NCBI RefSeq assembly: GCF_014641075.1
Contig: NZ_BMHP01000009.1
Location: 1 to 64,000 of the forward strand
DNA length: 64,000 bases
Reading direction: 5' to 3'
DNA from: Paenibacillus nasutitermitis
GTDB lineage: Bacteria; Bacillota; Bacilli; Paenibacillales; Paenibacillaceae
Shown here: one piece after another, positions 16,463-24,851 of the stretch
Layout: every line of letters begins with the position of its first letter
How positions within the stretch are numbered: position 1 is the first letter of the stretch
Made by a program: the position numbers and the translations under genes
Notes under the pieces: model-generated
What the model was told of the DNA's origin: nothing
What the model saw: the letters and a program-made list of their open reading frames with translations, nothing else
Database searches by the model: none

Positions 16463-17392
16463 ATGAAAGATGATCATCCTTCCTTCATTGGACGAATGCG
16501 GGCGAGCTTCCGTAATTCGCCCAGCGGATTCATCTTTTTCAGTTTGCTGCCGACGCTAGTGCTGGTACTGATCTTTACGTACTATCCGTTCTTGCGGGGC
16601 ATTATAATGGCGTTTCAAAACTATCAGCTCTTCGACCTGACCAACGTCCATTTCATCGGTCTCGACAATTTCAAGGGCATCTTCAGCGATCCGAAATTTA
16701 AGCACGCCTCCATCAACAGCCTGTATTGGGTGTTTATCTCGCTTATTTTGCAATTTACGATCGGGTTGTCGGTCGCGCTTATGTTAAGCAAGAAGTTCCG
16801 CGGGCGGGGAATTTTTCAGGGCTTTGTTTTTTATCCGTGGGCGTTGTCCGGATTTCTGATCGGCCTGATCTGGAAATGGATGTTCAACTCGCAGATCGGG
16901 GTCATCAACGATTTGCTGATCCGCGCCGGTTTTATTAAAGAGCGGATCGGTTTCCTCTCTGATCCGGATTGGGCGATGTCTTCGGTCATAGCCGCGAATG
17001 TCTGGTATGGAATCGCTTTTTTTGCCATTATGCTGCTAGCGGCGCTGCAGTCGGTTCCGTCGGAGCTGTATGAAGCGGGAAGCATGGACGGGGCGGGCAG
17101 TATTCGCAAGCTGTTCAGCATTACGCTGCCCTTCATCATGCCAACCGTCATTACGACAACGCTGCTGCGGGCGATCTGGATATTCAACGATCCATCGATT
17201 ATATACGGGCTAACGAATGGCGGGCCCGCCGGCTCGACTCATATATTGTCTTCACTTATGCTGGACAAAATTATGTATGGCGGCGACTACGGCGCTGCTT
17301 CGGCAATCGGAATTGTCATGATCGGTATCCTTCTGCTCTACACGATCTTTTATTTAACGGTGACTAGATCAGAGAAGATAGGAGATTTCTAA
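16463..17392 (+). CDS. Sugar ABC transporter permease (MalF/UgpA type)
   Basis: A 309-residue CUT1 permease with six membrane segments after a short cytoplasmic tail (MKDDHPSFIGRMRASF). The coupling motif YEAGSMDGAGSIRKLFSITLP is visible at about 214-234. ATG 16463 is chosen because AAGGTGGTG lies just upstream; the in-frame start at 16403 falls within the stem-loop and has no ribosome site. Confidence 0.92.
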   Translation: MKDDHPSFIGRMRASFRNSPSGFIFFSLLPTLVLVLIFTYYPFLRGIIMAFQNYQLFDLTNVHFIGLDNFKGIFSDPKFKHASINSLYWVFISLILQFTIGLSVALMLSKKFRGRGIFQGFVFYPWALSGFLIGLIWKWMFNSQIGVINDLLIRAGFIKERIGFLSDPDWAMSSVIAANVWYGIAFFAIMLLAALQSVPSELYEAGSMDGAGSIRKLFSITLPFIMPTVITTTLLRAIWIFNDPSIIYGLTNGGPAGSTHILSSLMLDKIMYGGDYGAASAIGIVMIGILLLYTIFYLTVTRSEKIGDF

Positions 17393-17393
17393 C

Positions 17394-18221
17394 ATGAAGC
17401 GACATCTATTGAAAAGTTTTAAGGTCATCCCGATGACTCTCTATTTCATTGTGATGGTATTTCCGCTCTATTGGATCGTCATCACGTCGCTGAAGCCGCA
17501 AAAAGAAATTTTCTCCTTCCCGTTGAAATATTGGCCAACTAATCTGACCTTTCAAAACTACATTAACATTATCAAAATTTCAAAGTTTCACATCTATATC
17601 GGCAACAGCTTGCTGGTCTCGCTCAGCGCTGCCGCGATTGTCGTCTGCATTGCGGTTCTCAGCGCCTATGTGCTGGCACGGTTCAAATTCCGCAGCCACC
17701 GTCACGTTATGCTGGGCTTCTTCCTGACACAGATGCTTCCCGGCTTTGTTGCACTCGCGCCGCTCTATCTGCTGATGACCAAGCTTGGATTGGTGAATAC
17801 GCGAATCTCGCTTGTGTTGATGTACACGGTTGGCCTGATCCCGTTTTCGACGATATTGCTCAAAGGTTTTTTCGAACGGATTCCGTCCAGCCTTGAGGAG
17901 GCGGCGATGATCGACGGCTGCTCCCGCATGTCGGCCCTTATTCGCGTCATCATGCCGGTCATGCTCAACGGGATTGCGGCAACCTTCATTTTCGCGTTCG
18001 TGCAGAACTGGAACGAGCTGTTCATGGCGGTCATGTTTATCGATAATGAATCGCTAAAGACACTGCCAGTTGCAATGAATTCATTTGTCATGAAGTTCGA
18101 CGTCGATTGGGGCGCGATGTCGGCCGGCACCGTCTTGTCGGTCATCCCGACCATCGCCTTATTCGCCATTGCGCAGCGTTTTATTGTTGAAGGATTGACG
18201 CAGGGTGCGGTCAAGGGTTAA
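17394..18221 (+). CDS. Sugar ABC transporter permease (MalG/UgpE type)
   Basis: A 275-residue partner permease with the coupling motif LEEAAMIDGCSRMSALIRVIMP and the C-terminal ending QRFIVEGLTQGAVKG that is characteristic of MalG-type subunits. It starts one base after the preceding stop, so translation is probably coupled; a TAGGAG lies inside the end of the upstream gene. No ATPase gene follows, so a shared ATPase must serve. Confidence 0.93.
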   Translation: MKRHLLKSFKVIPMTLYFIVMVFPLYWIVITSLKPQKEIFSFPLKYWPTNLTFQNYINIIKISKFHIYIGNSLLVSLSAAAIVVCIAVLSAYVLARFKFRSHRHVMLGFFLTQMLPGFVALAPLYLLMTKLGLVNTRISLVLMYTVGLIPFSTILLKGFFERIPSSLEEAAMIDGCSRMSALIRVIMPVMLNGIAATFIFAFVQNWNELFMAVMFIDNESLKTLPVAMNSFVMKFDVDWGAMSAGTVLSVIPTIALFAIAQRFIVEGLTQGAVKG

Positions 18222-18257
18222 TCGGCAGATTGCAGGATAAGGAAAGGAACATAAACG

Positions 18258-19454
18258 ATGACCAAGCAGAATGACCGGGAATGGCAGTACACATCGGCGG
18301 CTCACGATGCTGTCGATGAACGGCATCATGGATCGATTAATATTCCGATCTATCAAACAAGTTTGTTCGCTTTTGAAACGTACGACAAGTTCCAGCAGGC
18401 TACGCAGAGCTCACAGTCACATCACGTTTATTCACGGGGGAATAATCCCACCGTCCGGTATTTAGAGGATAAACTGGCCGAACTGGAACATGCTGAAATG
18501 GCGAAATGCTTCGCATCGGGGATGGCCGCAATCTCGGCTGCGATCTTCTCTGTCGTCAGGACGGGTGACCACATCGTATGTGTGGATCAGGCATACGGTC
18601 CGACAAGAGAGTTTGTTCACCGTTACTTGAAGCGTTTTGGCGTCAAGTCGACCATGGTCGACGGACGTTCAGTGGATAATATCCGTGAAGCGCTGCTGCC
18701 GGAAACGAAGCTAATCTATCTGGAAAGCCCTACCTCAATGATGTTCCAGCTGCAGGACCTAGCAGCCTGTGCCCAGCTTGCCCGCAGCCGGGGGATCGTG
18801 ACGATTGTCGATAATTCCTGGGCGACCCCCATCTTCCAGCGGCCTTTGGAGCTGGGCATCGATCTCGTAGTCCATTCCGTCACCAAGTATATTTCCGGGC
18901 AAAGCGACAGTGTCGCTGGAGTGGTGCTGGGCTCCGGGCAGCTTGTAAGCCGGATTGCCGAGGATGAATATATGTTGATCGGAGGTATCATGACAGCGAA
19001 TACGGCAGCCCAACTGACCCGCTGCTTGCGTACGCTGCCCTTGCGGATGGAACGGCATGAACGCAGTGCGCTGGCGGTTGCGAATCATATGGCCGGCCAG
19101 CCGTATGTCCTGCAGGTCAACCATCCCGCACTTGCTTCGCATCCGCAGCATGAGCTTGGCTTAATACAAATGAACGGCTCCAGCGGACTGTTTTCGTTCG
19201 AATCAGCCGAGCCGCCGGAGCAGATGCGGCAGTGGGCAAACAGGCTCAGGCTGTTCAAAATTGGCGTAAGCTGGGGCGGCTTCGAATCACTCGTTACGGT
19301 CAATCCGGCCAACGACGCTTGTACGTCGGAAGCCCGAAGTCTGATCCGTCTGCATATCGGTTTGGAAAGCGTGTCCGATTTGATCCTTGATCTGGATCAG
19401 GCCTGGGCAGCCGTCTCGGCGGCTGACAGTAACATAGCATCAGCCGCCGATTAA
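18258..19454 (+). CDS. PLP-dependent enzyme of the Cys/Met metabolism family (C-S lyase/cystathionine type)
   Basis: A 398-residue fold-type I PLP enzyme. Landmarks are YSRGNNPTVRYLE (Tyr58/Arg60, cofactor phosphate of the neighbour), FASGMAAISA (phosphate loop), Asp185 in TIVDNSWATP and the Schiff-base Lys210 in HSVTKYISGQSD. The YGxTY element of cystathionine gamma-synthase is changed to AYGPTREF. The pattern leans towards the beta-lyase side, but the reaction (beta- or gamma-elimination) cannot be fixed. GGAAAGGAAC precedes ATG. It follows the permease gene by 36 bases, an unusual partner for a sugar importer; cleavage of an S-linked imported compound would explain it (inference). Confidence 0.82.
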   Translation: MTKQNDREWQYTSAAHDAVDERHHGSINIPIYQTSLFAFETYDKFQQATQSSQSHHVYSRGNNPTVRYLEDKLAELEHAEMAKCFASGMAAISAAIFSVVRTGDHIVCVDQAYGPTREFVHRYLKRFGVKSTMVDGRSVDNIREALLPETKLIYLESPTSMMFQLQDLAACAQLARSRGIVTIVDNSWATPIFQRPLELGIDLVVHSVTKYISGQSDSVAGVVLGSGQLVSRIAEDEYMLIGGIMTANTAAQLTRCLRTLPLRMERHERSALAVANHMAGQPYVLQVNHPALASHPQHELGLIQMNGSSGLFSFESAEPPEQMRQWANRLRLFKIGVSWGGFESLVTVNPANDACTSEARSLIRLHIGLESVSDLILDLDQAWAAVSAADSNIASAAD

Positions 19455-19481
19455 TGCGGCTATCAGCCCCTCCAGGAGGGG
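19442..19481 (+). other. Hairpins at the end of operon B structural genes
   Basis: AGCCGC (19442-19447) pairs with GCGGCT (19456-19461) around the stop codon. Just after it CCCCTCC and GGAGGGG form a second short repeat (19466-19480). There is no T-run, so this is a weak terminator or attenuation point before the regulator gene. Confidence 0.35.
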
Positions 19482-19619
19482 GCGAAAAAGGGTTGTCTAT
19501 TCTCCTCCTGGTGGAGTAAGCTATTTTAATAATAGTAATAAATGGATATTTTTTTCATCTGTGGGGTTCCAGTTCAATGAAGGAAATAACAGAGCTTGAT
19601 AAGGGGGTGTGGGGCGATA

Positions 19620-20297
19620 GTGGCAAAAATTCAAAAACAAACGATGCATGAATTGGTCTCACAGGAGATTCAGAATTTTATTGAGGAGAAGGAAATGCAG
19701 GAAGGAGACAAGCTGCCTTCGGTTGAGGCCATGACGCATATGTTCGGGGTCGGCCGTTCTTCGCTTCGTGAAGCACTGCGCTACCTGGAGGCGATCGAGG
19801 TGATCACGGTTGTCAATGGAAAAGGAATTTATGTCCGTGACGTAGGCACTTATCGTTTTGCTGGCAAAATCAAGGTTGAAAACGAGAAGCGGTTTTTGCT
19901 TTCGATTTTGGATGTGCGCCGGGCGCTGGAGGGGAAGGCGGTCGAATTGGCGGCCAAACGGATTACTCCGGCGCAGATTGTTGAACTGACGGAATGCTTG
20001 GATGAATATGCGAGACTGAAAGAATCGGGTAAACCAACCGGTCAAATCGACTTGGCCTTCCATCGCGGAATTATGAAAGCGGCATCCAACCCCATCTTGT
20101 TCAGCGTGCTGGAGTCGATATCGGCCATGTACGAGAAGTTTTTTAACGAACCGCTTGGCGAACAAAGGCTGTTCGACGAGACATATCCTTATCATCACAC
20201 GATGTTCGAGGCGATCGCGGCTCACAATCCGGAGCTGGCGCTGGCCGAATTCAACAAACTTATGGACTGCATCGAGAGTATCATCCGAACTTATTAA
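19620..20297 (+). CDS. GntR-family regulator, FadR subgroup
   Basis: A 225-residue repressor or activator. The N-terminal winged helix (about 5-72) includes GDKLPSVEAMTHMFGVGRSS and LREALRYLEAIEVI. The C-terminal FCD-type helical ligand domain (LDVRRALEGKAVELAAKRIT, and His residues in AFHRGIM and YPYHHTMFEAI that often hold a metal) is complete. The start is taken as GTG at 19620, ten bases after AAGGGGGTG; the frame start at 19596 lies before that site. It closes operon B and is the likely local regulator, probably responding to an organic acid or sugar-acid product. Confidence 0.87.
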   Translation: MAKIQKQTMHELVSQEIQNFIEEKEMQEGDKLPSVEAMTHMFGVGRSSLREALRYLEAIEVITVVNGKGIYVRDVGTYRFAGKIKVENEKRFLLSILDVRRALEGKAVELAAKRITPAQIVELTECLDEYARLKESGKPTGQIDLAFHRGIMKAASNPILFSVLESISAMYEKFFNEPLGEQRLFDETYPYHHTMFEAIAAHNPELALAEFNKLMDCIESIIRTY

Positions 20298-20601
20298 TCT
20301 GTGATCGAAGGCTCGAGCTTGGGGCACTATTGAATTCCCTCCGATATCCACAATCATAAACATTCAGTAACATAGCCACAGCATAAACTGGCGGCGAATA
20401 GCTGGCTGTTCAGCGATGATTCGTCTCCACCCAAATAAATGAAGAAACCGGCCTGGCTCAGACCGGTTTTTTTGCTTGCGGTATTTAGGGGGACCCAGGT
20501 CTCATGTCCAAAATGAAATATAATCCAAAAGATGCAGGGAATCATCAAGATTTGTCGAATTAGGAGTTGTCCGCAAACAATTTCAAAGGAGTACGGGGTT
20601 T
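20298..20601. other. Intergenic region with structured element and terminator
   Basis: About 300 bases upstream of the chemoreceptor. It contains a two-level hairpin at 20393-20425 (outer GGCGAAT with ATTCGTC, inner GCTG with CAGC) and then an intrinsic terminator at 20445-20473. It could be the tail of a small RNA or a leader; no protein frame is convincing. Nothing else is seen to 20580, where the chemoreceptor ribosome site begins. Confidence 0.35.
20445..20473 (+). terminator. Intrinsic terminator
   Basis: AAACCGG (20445-20451) pairs with CCGGTTT (20463-20469) around an 11-base loop, followed by T residues to 20473. Confidence 0.75.
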
Positions 20602-22356
20602 ATGTTTATATTTAAGAGCCGTTTGGTATTAAAGCTGTCTGTCAGTATTTTGGCTATCCTCATTCTCTTATCCTCAGCTCTTCTATACATACAGATCCAG
20701 AACATCAAGAAGGCAAGTGAAGAAGCCATTGGGAAATTCAGCATCCATATCGCAGAGGCTTATGCCGGTCAATTCGACTTGAAATCCTATGAGGATTACT
20801 TGGGGGATGCAGAGGAGAACGATTTATATTGGAGTCTTCGTGAAGAGCTGAATCAGTATCGGTTACAGATCGGCGCTTTATACGTATATACGGTGACAAT
20901 CGATGAGAAAGGCCAGCCCTTTATTCTTATCGACGGCCAGCCAAAAGGATCGGAGTCCGCTTCGCCCATCGGTGAAGCAACCGATATGCCGCAAGAGGCG
21001 GTAGAAGTGGTATTGAAAGGGCAATCGGCCAAAACGGGCCTTATTCATAACCCGGAGTATGGCGATTATATTTCATCCTATGCACCTCTTCGCAATGCGG
21101 AGGGAACGATAATCGGAGCTTTGGGGATCGATACGGATGTATCGGTATCCAATTCCATCTATCGGGAACTCATCGATAAGAATACACCTTTGTTTATAAT
21201 AATGGGAATACTTACCTTGCTGGTGTTTATGCTGATTGTCTGGTTTATAGCCCGTGCTCTGAGGCCCTTGGGAATGATTGTAAAAGGGGCAGAGGCTATG
21301 GCGCAGGGCAATGTGGCGGAAGCGAAGACTCATTTAAGTACCCTGAAAGGTGCTTCCAATGATGAAATCGGTCAAGCCTATTCCGCCATGATCAAAATGA
21401 TTGAAAGGCTGGGCACCACACTCGAAGATGTTATCCGCGATATGTCGGTGACCGCGCAAAGCATCATTCAATCGACCAATCAGTTTGGATCTGAAGCGGA
21501 TCAGATGCTGTCCTTAAACATGCAGCTTGAGCAGTCCGCAAGAGAAATGGCTGAAGGAGCGCATCATCAACGCGCAGGGGCAGAGGAAAGCGCAAATGCG
21601 ATGCAGGAAATGGCGGCAGCAATCCAACGGGCTGCCGAAGCTTCAACGAATGTTTCCTATGCTTCCAGCGAAGCCATGGAAACCGCTGCGCAGGGCAGGG
21701 ACTCGATCCATTCGTTGAGAGAGCAGGTTGATTATATTTCCGAAGTTGCGAGGCAAACGACTAATTCGGTTCAGGTTCTCCATTCCTACATGCAATCGAT
21801 TGCGCCGGTACTTGATTCGATTACGATCATCTCCGACCAAACGAAGCTGCTGGCCCTTAATGCCTCTATCGAGGCTGCCAGAGCGGGTGAGCAAGGGGCG
21901 GGCTTCGCTGTCGTTGCCGGTGAAGTGCGCAAGCTTGCGGAGGCTTCTTCCCATTCCGTGAGAGAGATTACCTCACTGCTTGAGCAGATCCAATTGGAGT
22001 CCGTTCATATTGGCGAGAGGATGTCGGAGGGCAGCCGCCAAATGAACAAAGGAACCGAACTGGCAGGCCAGGTGGAAACCCTGTTTGATCACACGATGAA
22101 TCAGTTCATTCTCGTAAATAATCAGATTCAGGAGATTTCGGCAGCCTCCGAGGAAATTCTGGCCGGTTCCGAAGAAGTTGCCGCATCGGTAGAGCAAATA
22201 TCCCAAATCTCTAAAGCAACGGAAGCGAAAACGGATTCCATCCAAAAAATGTCCATCCATCAGCTGGAGGCAGCCAAAAGAATCGCTGACGCCAATGAGC
22301 TGTTAAAGAAAAGAAGCTCAGGTCTGGAAGCGGCAGTAGCCAAATTCAAACTGTAG
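20602..22356 (+). CDS. Methyl-accepting chemotaxis protein
   Basis: A 584-residue transmembrane chemoreceptor. TM1 is about 10-30, then an extracellular sensor of about 160 residues (single- or double-CACHE-like, with GALYVYTVTIDEKGQPFILIDG and IIGALGIDTDVS), TM2 about 195-217, HAMP, and a cytoplasmic signalling domain with the conserved hairpin LLALNASIEAARAGEQGAGF then AVVAGEVRKLAEAS. It passes ligand binding to CheA/CheW at the cell pole. AAAGGAG precedes the ATG. It is a single-gene unit ended by a terminator; the ligand is unknown. Confidence 0.93.
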   Translation: MFIFKSRLVLKLSVSILAILILLSSALLYIQIQNIKKASEEAIGKFSIHIAEAYAGQFDLKSYEDYLGDAEENDLYWSLREELNQYRLQIGALYVYTVTIDEKGQPFILIDGQPKGSESASPIGEATDMPQEAVEVVLKGQSAKTGLIHNPEYGDYISSYAPLRNAEGTIIGALGIDTDVSVSNSIYRELIDKNTPLFIIMGILTLLVFMLIVWFIARALRPLGMIVKGAEAMAQGNVAEAKTHLSTLKGASNDEIGQAYSAMIKMIERLGTTLEDVIRDMSVTAQSIIQSTNQFGSEADQMLSLNMQLEQSAREMAEGAHHQRAGAEESANAMQEMAAAIQRAAEASTNVSYASSEAMETAAQGRDSIHSLREQVDYISEVARQTTNSVQVLHSYMQSIAPVLDSITIISDQTKLLALNASIEAARAGEQGAGFAVVAGEVRKLAEASSHSVREITSLLEQIQLESVHIGERMSEGSRQMNKGTELAGQVETLFDHTMNQFILVNNQIQEISAASEEILAGSEEVAASVEQISQISKATEAKTDSIQKMSIHQLEAAKRIADANELLKKRSSGLEAAVAKFKL

Positions 22357-22367
22357 AATGCCATAAG

Positions 22368-22396
22368 AAACCTGGTCACATTGGCCAGGTTTTTTT
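22368..22396 (+). terminator. Intrinsic terminator of the chemoreceptor gene
   Basis: AAACCTGG (22368-22375) pairs with CCAGGTTT (22385-22392), followed by a run of T. Confidence 0.82.
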
Positions 22397-22653
22397 GTCA
22401 GGTATCTAGGACATGTCTCCTATCAGGAATGGGTGCTAACTTGATCATAGGAGCATGATCGCCCGACGGTCATTTAATCACTCTCTAATTTTTGTCATAT
22501 GACAATAATGATGACAACACTCACTATTTTCTCAGGGTGTTTTACGTTACAGTTAGTGTCAATGTCGTGTTTTTCGGATATCGGGGGGCGGACGGGAAAC
22601 AACGAAATTCGGAGCACGCAAGGACAACTATAAGAGGAGTGACAACAAAGACG
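22397..22653. other. Long upstream region of the secreted repeat protein
   Basis: About 255 bases with no gene. AT-rich in the middle with TGTCATATGACA (22493-22504), a 12-base palindrome that could be an operator. The 3' part (about 22588-22630) superficially resembles half of a c-di-GMP-I aptamer but lacks the second helix, so I do not call a riboswitch. Confidence 0.35.
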
Positions 22654-24795
22654 ATGAGTACAACAAAAGCAATGACGGCTGTAGACAATGCGGGAAGAAC
22701 CATGCTGCGTAAGGTTTCCCTTTATTTGTTAATGGGAGTAATGGTGGTTACGGCTTTGGCGATTTCAACAAAGGCTTCAGCTGCGCCAGGCTATTTTGTT
22801 CCCGTTTATACGGGATCTAACAACTATGGTGACGAATTATCTTTATATTTCAGCTCCAATTTCAGTATCAATACTTTAAATGAGGAAGAAAGATATACCT
22901 TCCTGAAAAATAAAATTACGATTGCCACGGATGGCGTGAATTTCGAAGCGTTGCCAGGACATAGCGAGATTTACCAAAATTCGTCATATATTAACATCTA
23001 TTATGATAATAATATACCGGTTGTGCCAACTCAGAACACAAAAATTAAAATAGCGGCTGGTGCACTGGTGACAAGCAGCGACGATTTAAATGAAGAGATG
23101 ATTCTCAATGTATCTCCGCCGGTTATTCAAGGCACCGAGATCAGCGCAGACAATAAGACCGTTACGATTACTTTTCAAAACGAATTACAAGAATACAATA
23201 TTTATAATTTAGCACAAAACATCTATTTATCACGAAATGGCGTAGACTCCTATAGAGAATACTTGTCTTCCAATTTAGGTACCGCTTCGATTGTATCCGG
23301 GAAGCTTGTTATCACTTTTAACCAGTCACTCTCAGGGGCTAATAATCTGATTTCGATAAACGGCGGCGCCCTAAAGGACAGTTTTGGAAATACTCAGGGA
23401 AATGGGATTATGAGTGCGCCTATTCAAGTCCATGCGAACGTAGATAATAAAGCGCCAGAATGGGAAAGGGTTTATTTTTCAAATTCCAACCGCACCCTCA
23501 ATATTGTATTTGATGAAGATATTCAGAGCAATATCACGGAACCAGGTAGTATCCGGAATTTCATCGAATACTATAACCCTACCACGGAAAACTATGTGAA
23601 CGTGGGTCAACAGTCTGAAGAGGATGTAAAGGTGACATTCTCAGGCCGTAGCCTGATGATTGAATTCAAAACTTCCATGAGCAGAAGCGAGATCGGTTAT
23701 ATCCAAATTGCTCCTAATTCCATTAAAGATATGGCAAACAACGTTTACACATATTGGATTGGTGGGAGTGTTTACCCTGTTGAAGGCTGGGAGGACTATT
23801 TCAATTACGCCTACTTCTCTCATAATGGCCGTTGGCTGAATCTGGAATTTGAAGGTAATTTATTAGATCAAACCCTGGATGAAGATGACGTGTCACACCT
23901 GCAGGACAAAATTAAAATTTCGACGGATGGAACAACCTTCACGGATTTGGATCCGCGGGATACCGTGACCTTACAGGACAACAGAATGGTTATTATCTTT
24001 CATGACATGAAGAAGAGCGGCACCGTTACCCTTAAAATCCTGGAAGGTGCCTTTATGGATGGACACCATAACATGCAGCTCCCGGAATTTAATAGTGTGA
24101 TTGGCTTCAATGTTCCTGATATTACAGGATATCTCTTCAGTAATGAAGCAAGTGAATTGGCATTCGAAGACAATGAAGAGTGGAGAAACAAAGTAAGAAC
24201 AATTAAAATTCAAGGTGAAAATGGCTATGCAAGAACGTTAACCAGCTCGGAATACGCCTTGACGGCAGGCAAGCTTACCATTGTTCCAGGCATCTTTGAA
24301 AAAGGTACCGTATATGAAATTATTATTCTTGCAGAGGGTTATAGCGAACGAGCGGCCTTTTATACGAAATCTATATTCGCTCGCGCACAACAATCATCCG
24401 AAGTTTTCTACATGACTGCACCTGCAGTAACAAACGAAAATGGCATTACGGCAAAAATAAATGTACTGAATATGGATATCTCAGCTTATATCGACCCCGC
24501 GGGGTTAAGGATAACGCCAACACAATCCGTAGTTTTCCAACTGATGGACGGAGATACTCCGGTGAGTATTGTATCAGCTAAACTGAAAATGAACACGGGC
24601 ACGTATTCGGCTAATTTCAATGTGAAGGAAACAGCCGGCAAAGCGTATACGGTCCGCGCCTTCATTGTTAGTAAATATGATGCGGATACGACGAATATTG
24701 GCATGAATATGGCCAAGCAAGTGACCCAGCTTGAACTGGATTTGAAGCAGAATGAACTGGAACGTGCTGTCGAATATATTTTAAATGATTATTAG
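22654..24795 (+). CDS. Secreted beta-repeat protein with SWM-like repeats and a HID/DUF1533-type domain
   Basis: A 713-residue exported protein. Its signal peptide has an extended N-region (MSTTKAMTAVDNAGRTMLRK), a hydrophobic core and a cleavage near TKASAA. Four or so repeats of about 110 residues share a pattern seen in SwmB-like cell-surface proteins (e.g. NRTLNIVFDEDI, KTVTITFQNEL, RWLNLEFEGNLL). Residues of about 490-570 (VTGYLFSNEASELAFEDN region to IIILAEGYSERAAFY) look like a Shr/HID (DUF1533) domain, known in haem-binding surface proteins. It has no SLH anchor itself; the next gene supplies one. The ATG is chosen at 22654 over the earlier frame start because the signal peptide fits and AGAGGAG lies upstream, though at a long spacing of about 14. 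Confidence 0.72.
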   Translation: MSTTKAMTAVDNAGRTMLRKVSLYLLMGVMVVTALAISTKASAAPGYFVPVYTGSNNYGDELSLYFSSNFSINTLNEEERYTFLKNKITIATDGVNFEALPGHSEIYQNSSYINIYYDNNIPVVPTQNTKIKIAAGALVTSSDDLNEEMILNVSPPVIQGTEISADNKTVTITFQNELQEYNIYNLAQNIYLSRNGVDSYREYLSSNLGTASIVSGKLVITFNQSLSGANNLISINGGALKDSFGNTQGNGIMSAPIQVHANVDNKAPEWERVYFSNSNRTLNIVFDEDIQSNITEPGSIRNFIEYYNPTTENYVNVGQQSEEDVKVTFSGRSLMIEFKTSMSRSEIGYIQIAPNSIKDMANNVYTYWIGGSVYPVEGWEDYFNYAYFSHNGRWLNLEFEGNLLDQTLDEDDVSHLQDKIKISTDGTTFTDLDPRDTVTLQDNRMVIIFHDMKKSGTVTLKILEGAFMDGHHNMQLPEFNSVIGFNVPDITGYLFSNEASELAFEDNEEWRNKVRTIKIQGENGYARTLTSSEYALTAGKLTIVPGIFEKGTVYEIIILAEGYSERAAFYTKSIFARAQQSSEVFYMTAPAVTNENGITAKINVLNMDISAYIDPAGLRITPTQSVVFQLMDGDTPVSIVSAKLKMNTGTYSANFNVKETAGKAYTVRAFIVSKYDADTTNIGMNMAKQVTQLELDLKQNELERAVEYILNDY

Positions 24796-24851
24796 AATGG
24801 ATATTATCGCCCGTGGCTAACGAAGAAGAACTGAAAGTGAGGAACGTCCAA

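Noticed and set aside
22588..22630. A half-like c-di-GMP-I (GEMM) riboswitch (GGGAAAC...CGAAA...CACGCAAGGAC)
   Set aside because: The first-helix pattern matches loosely, but the pairing is weak and the second helix with its tetraloop receptor is missing before the ribosome site.
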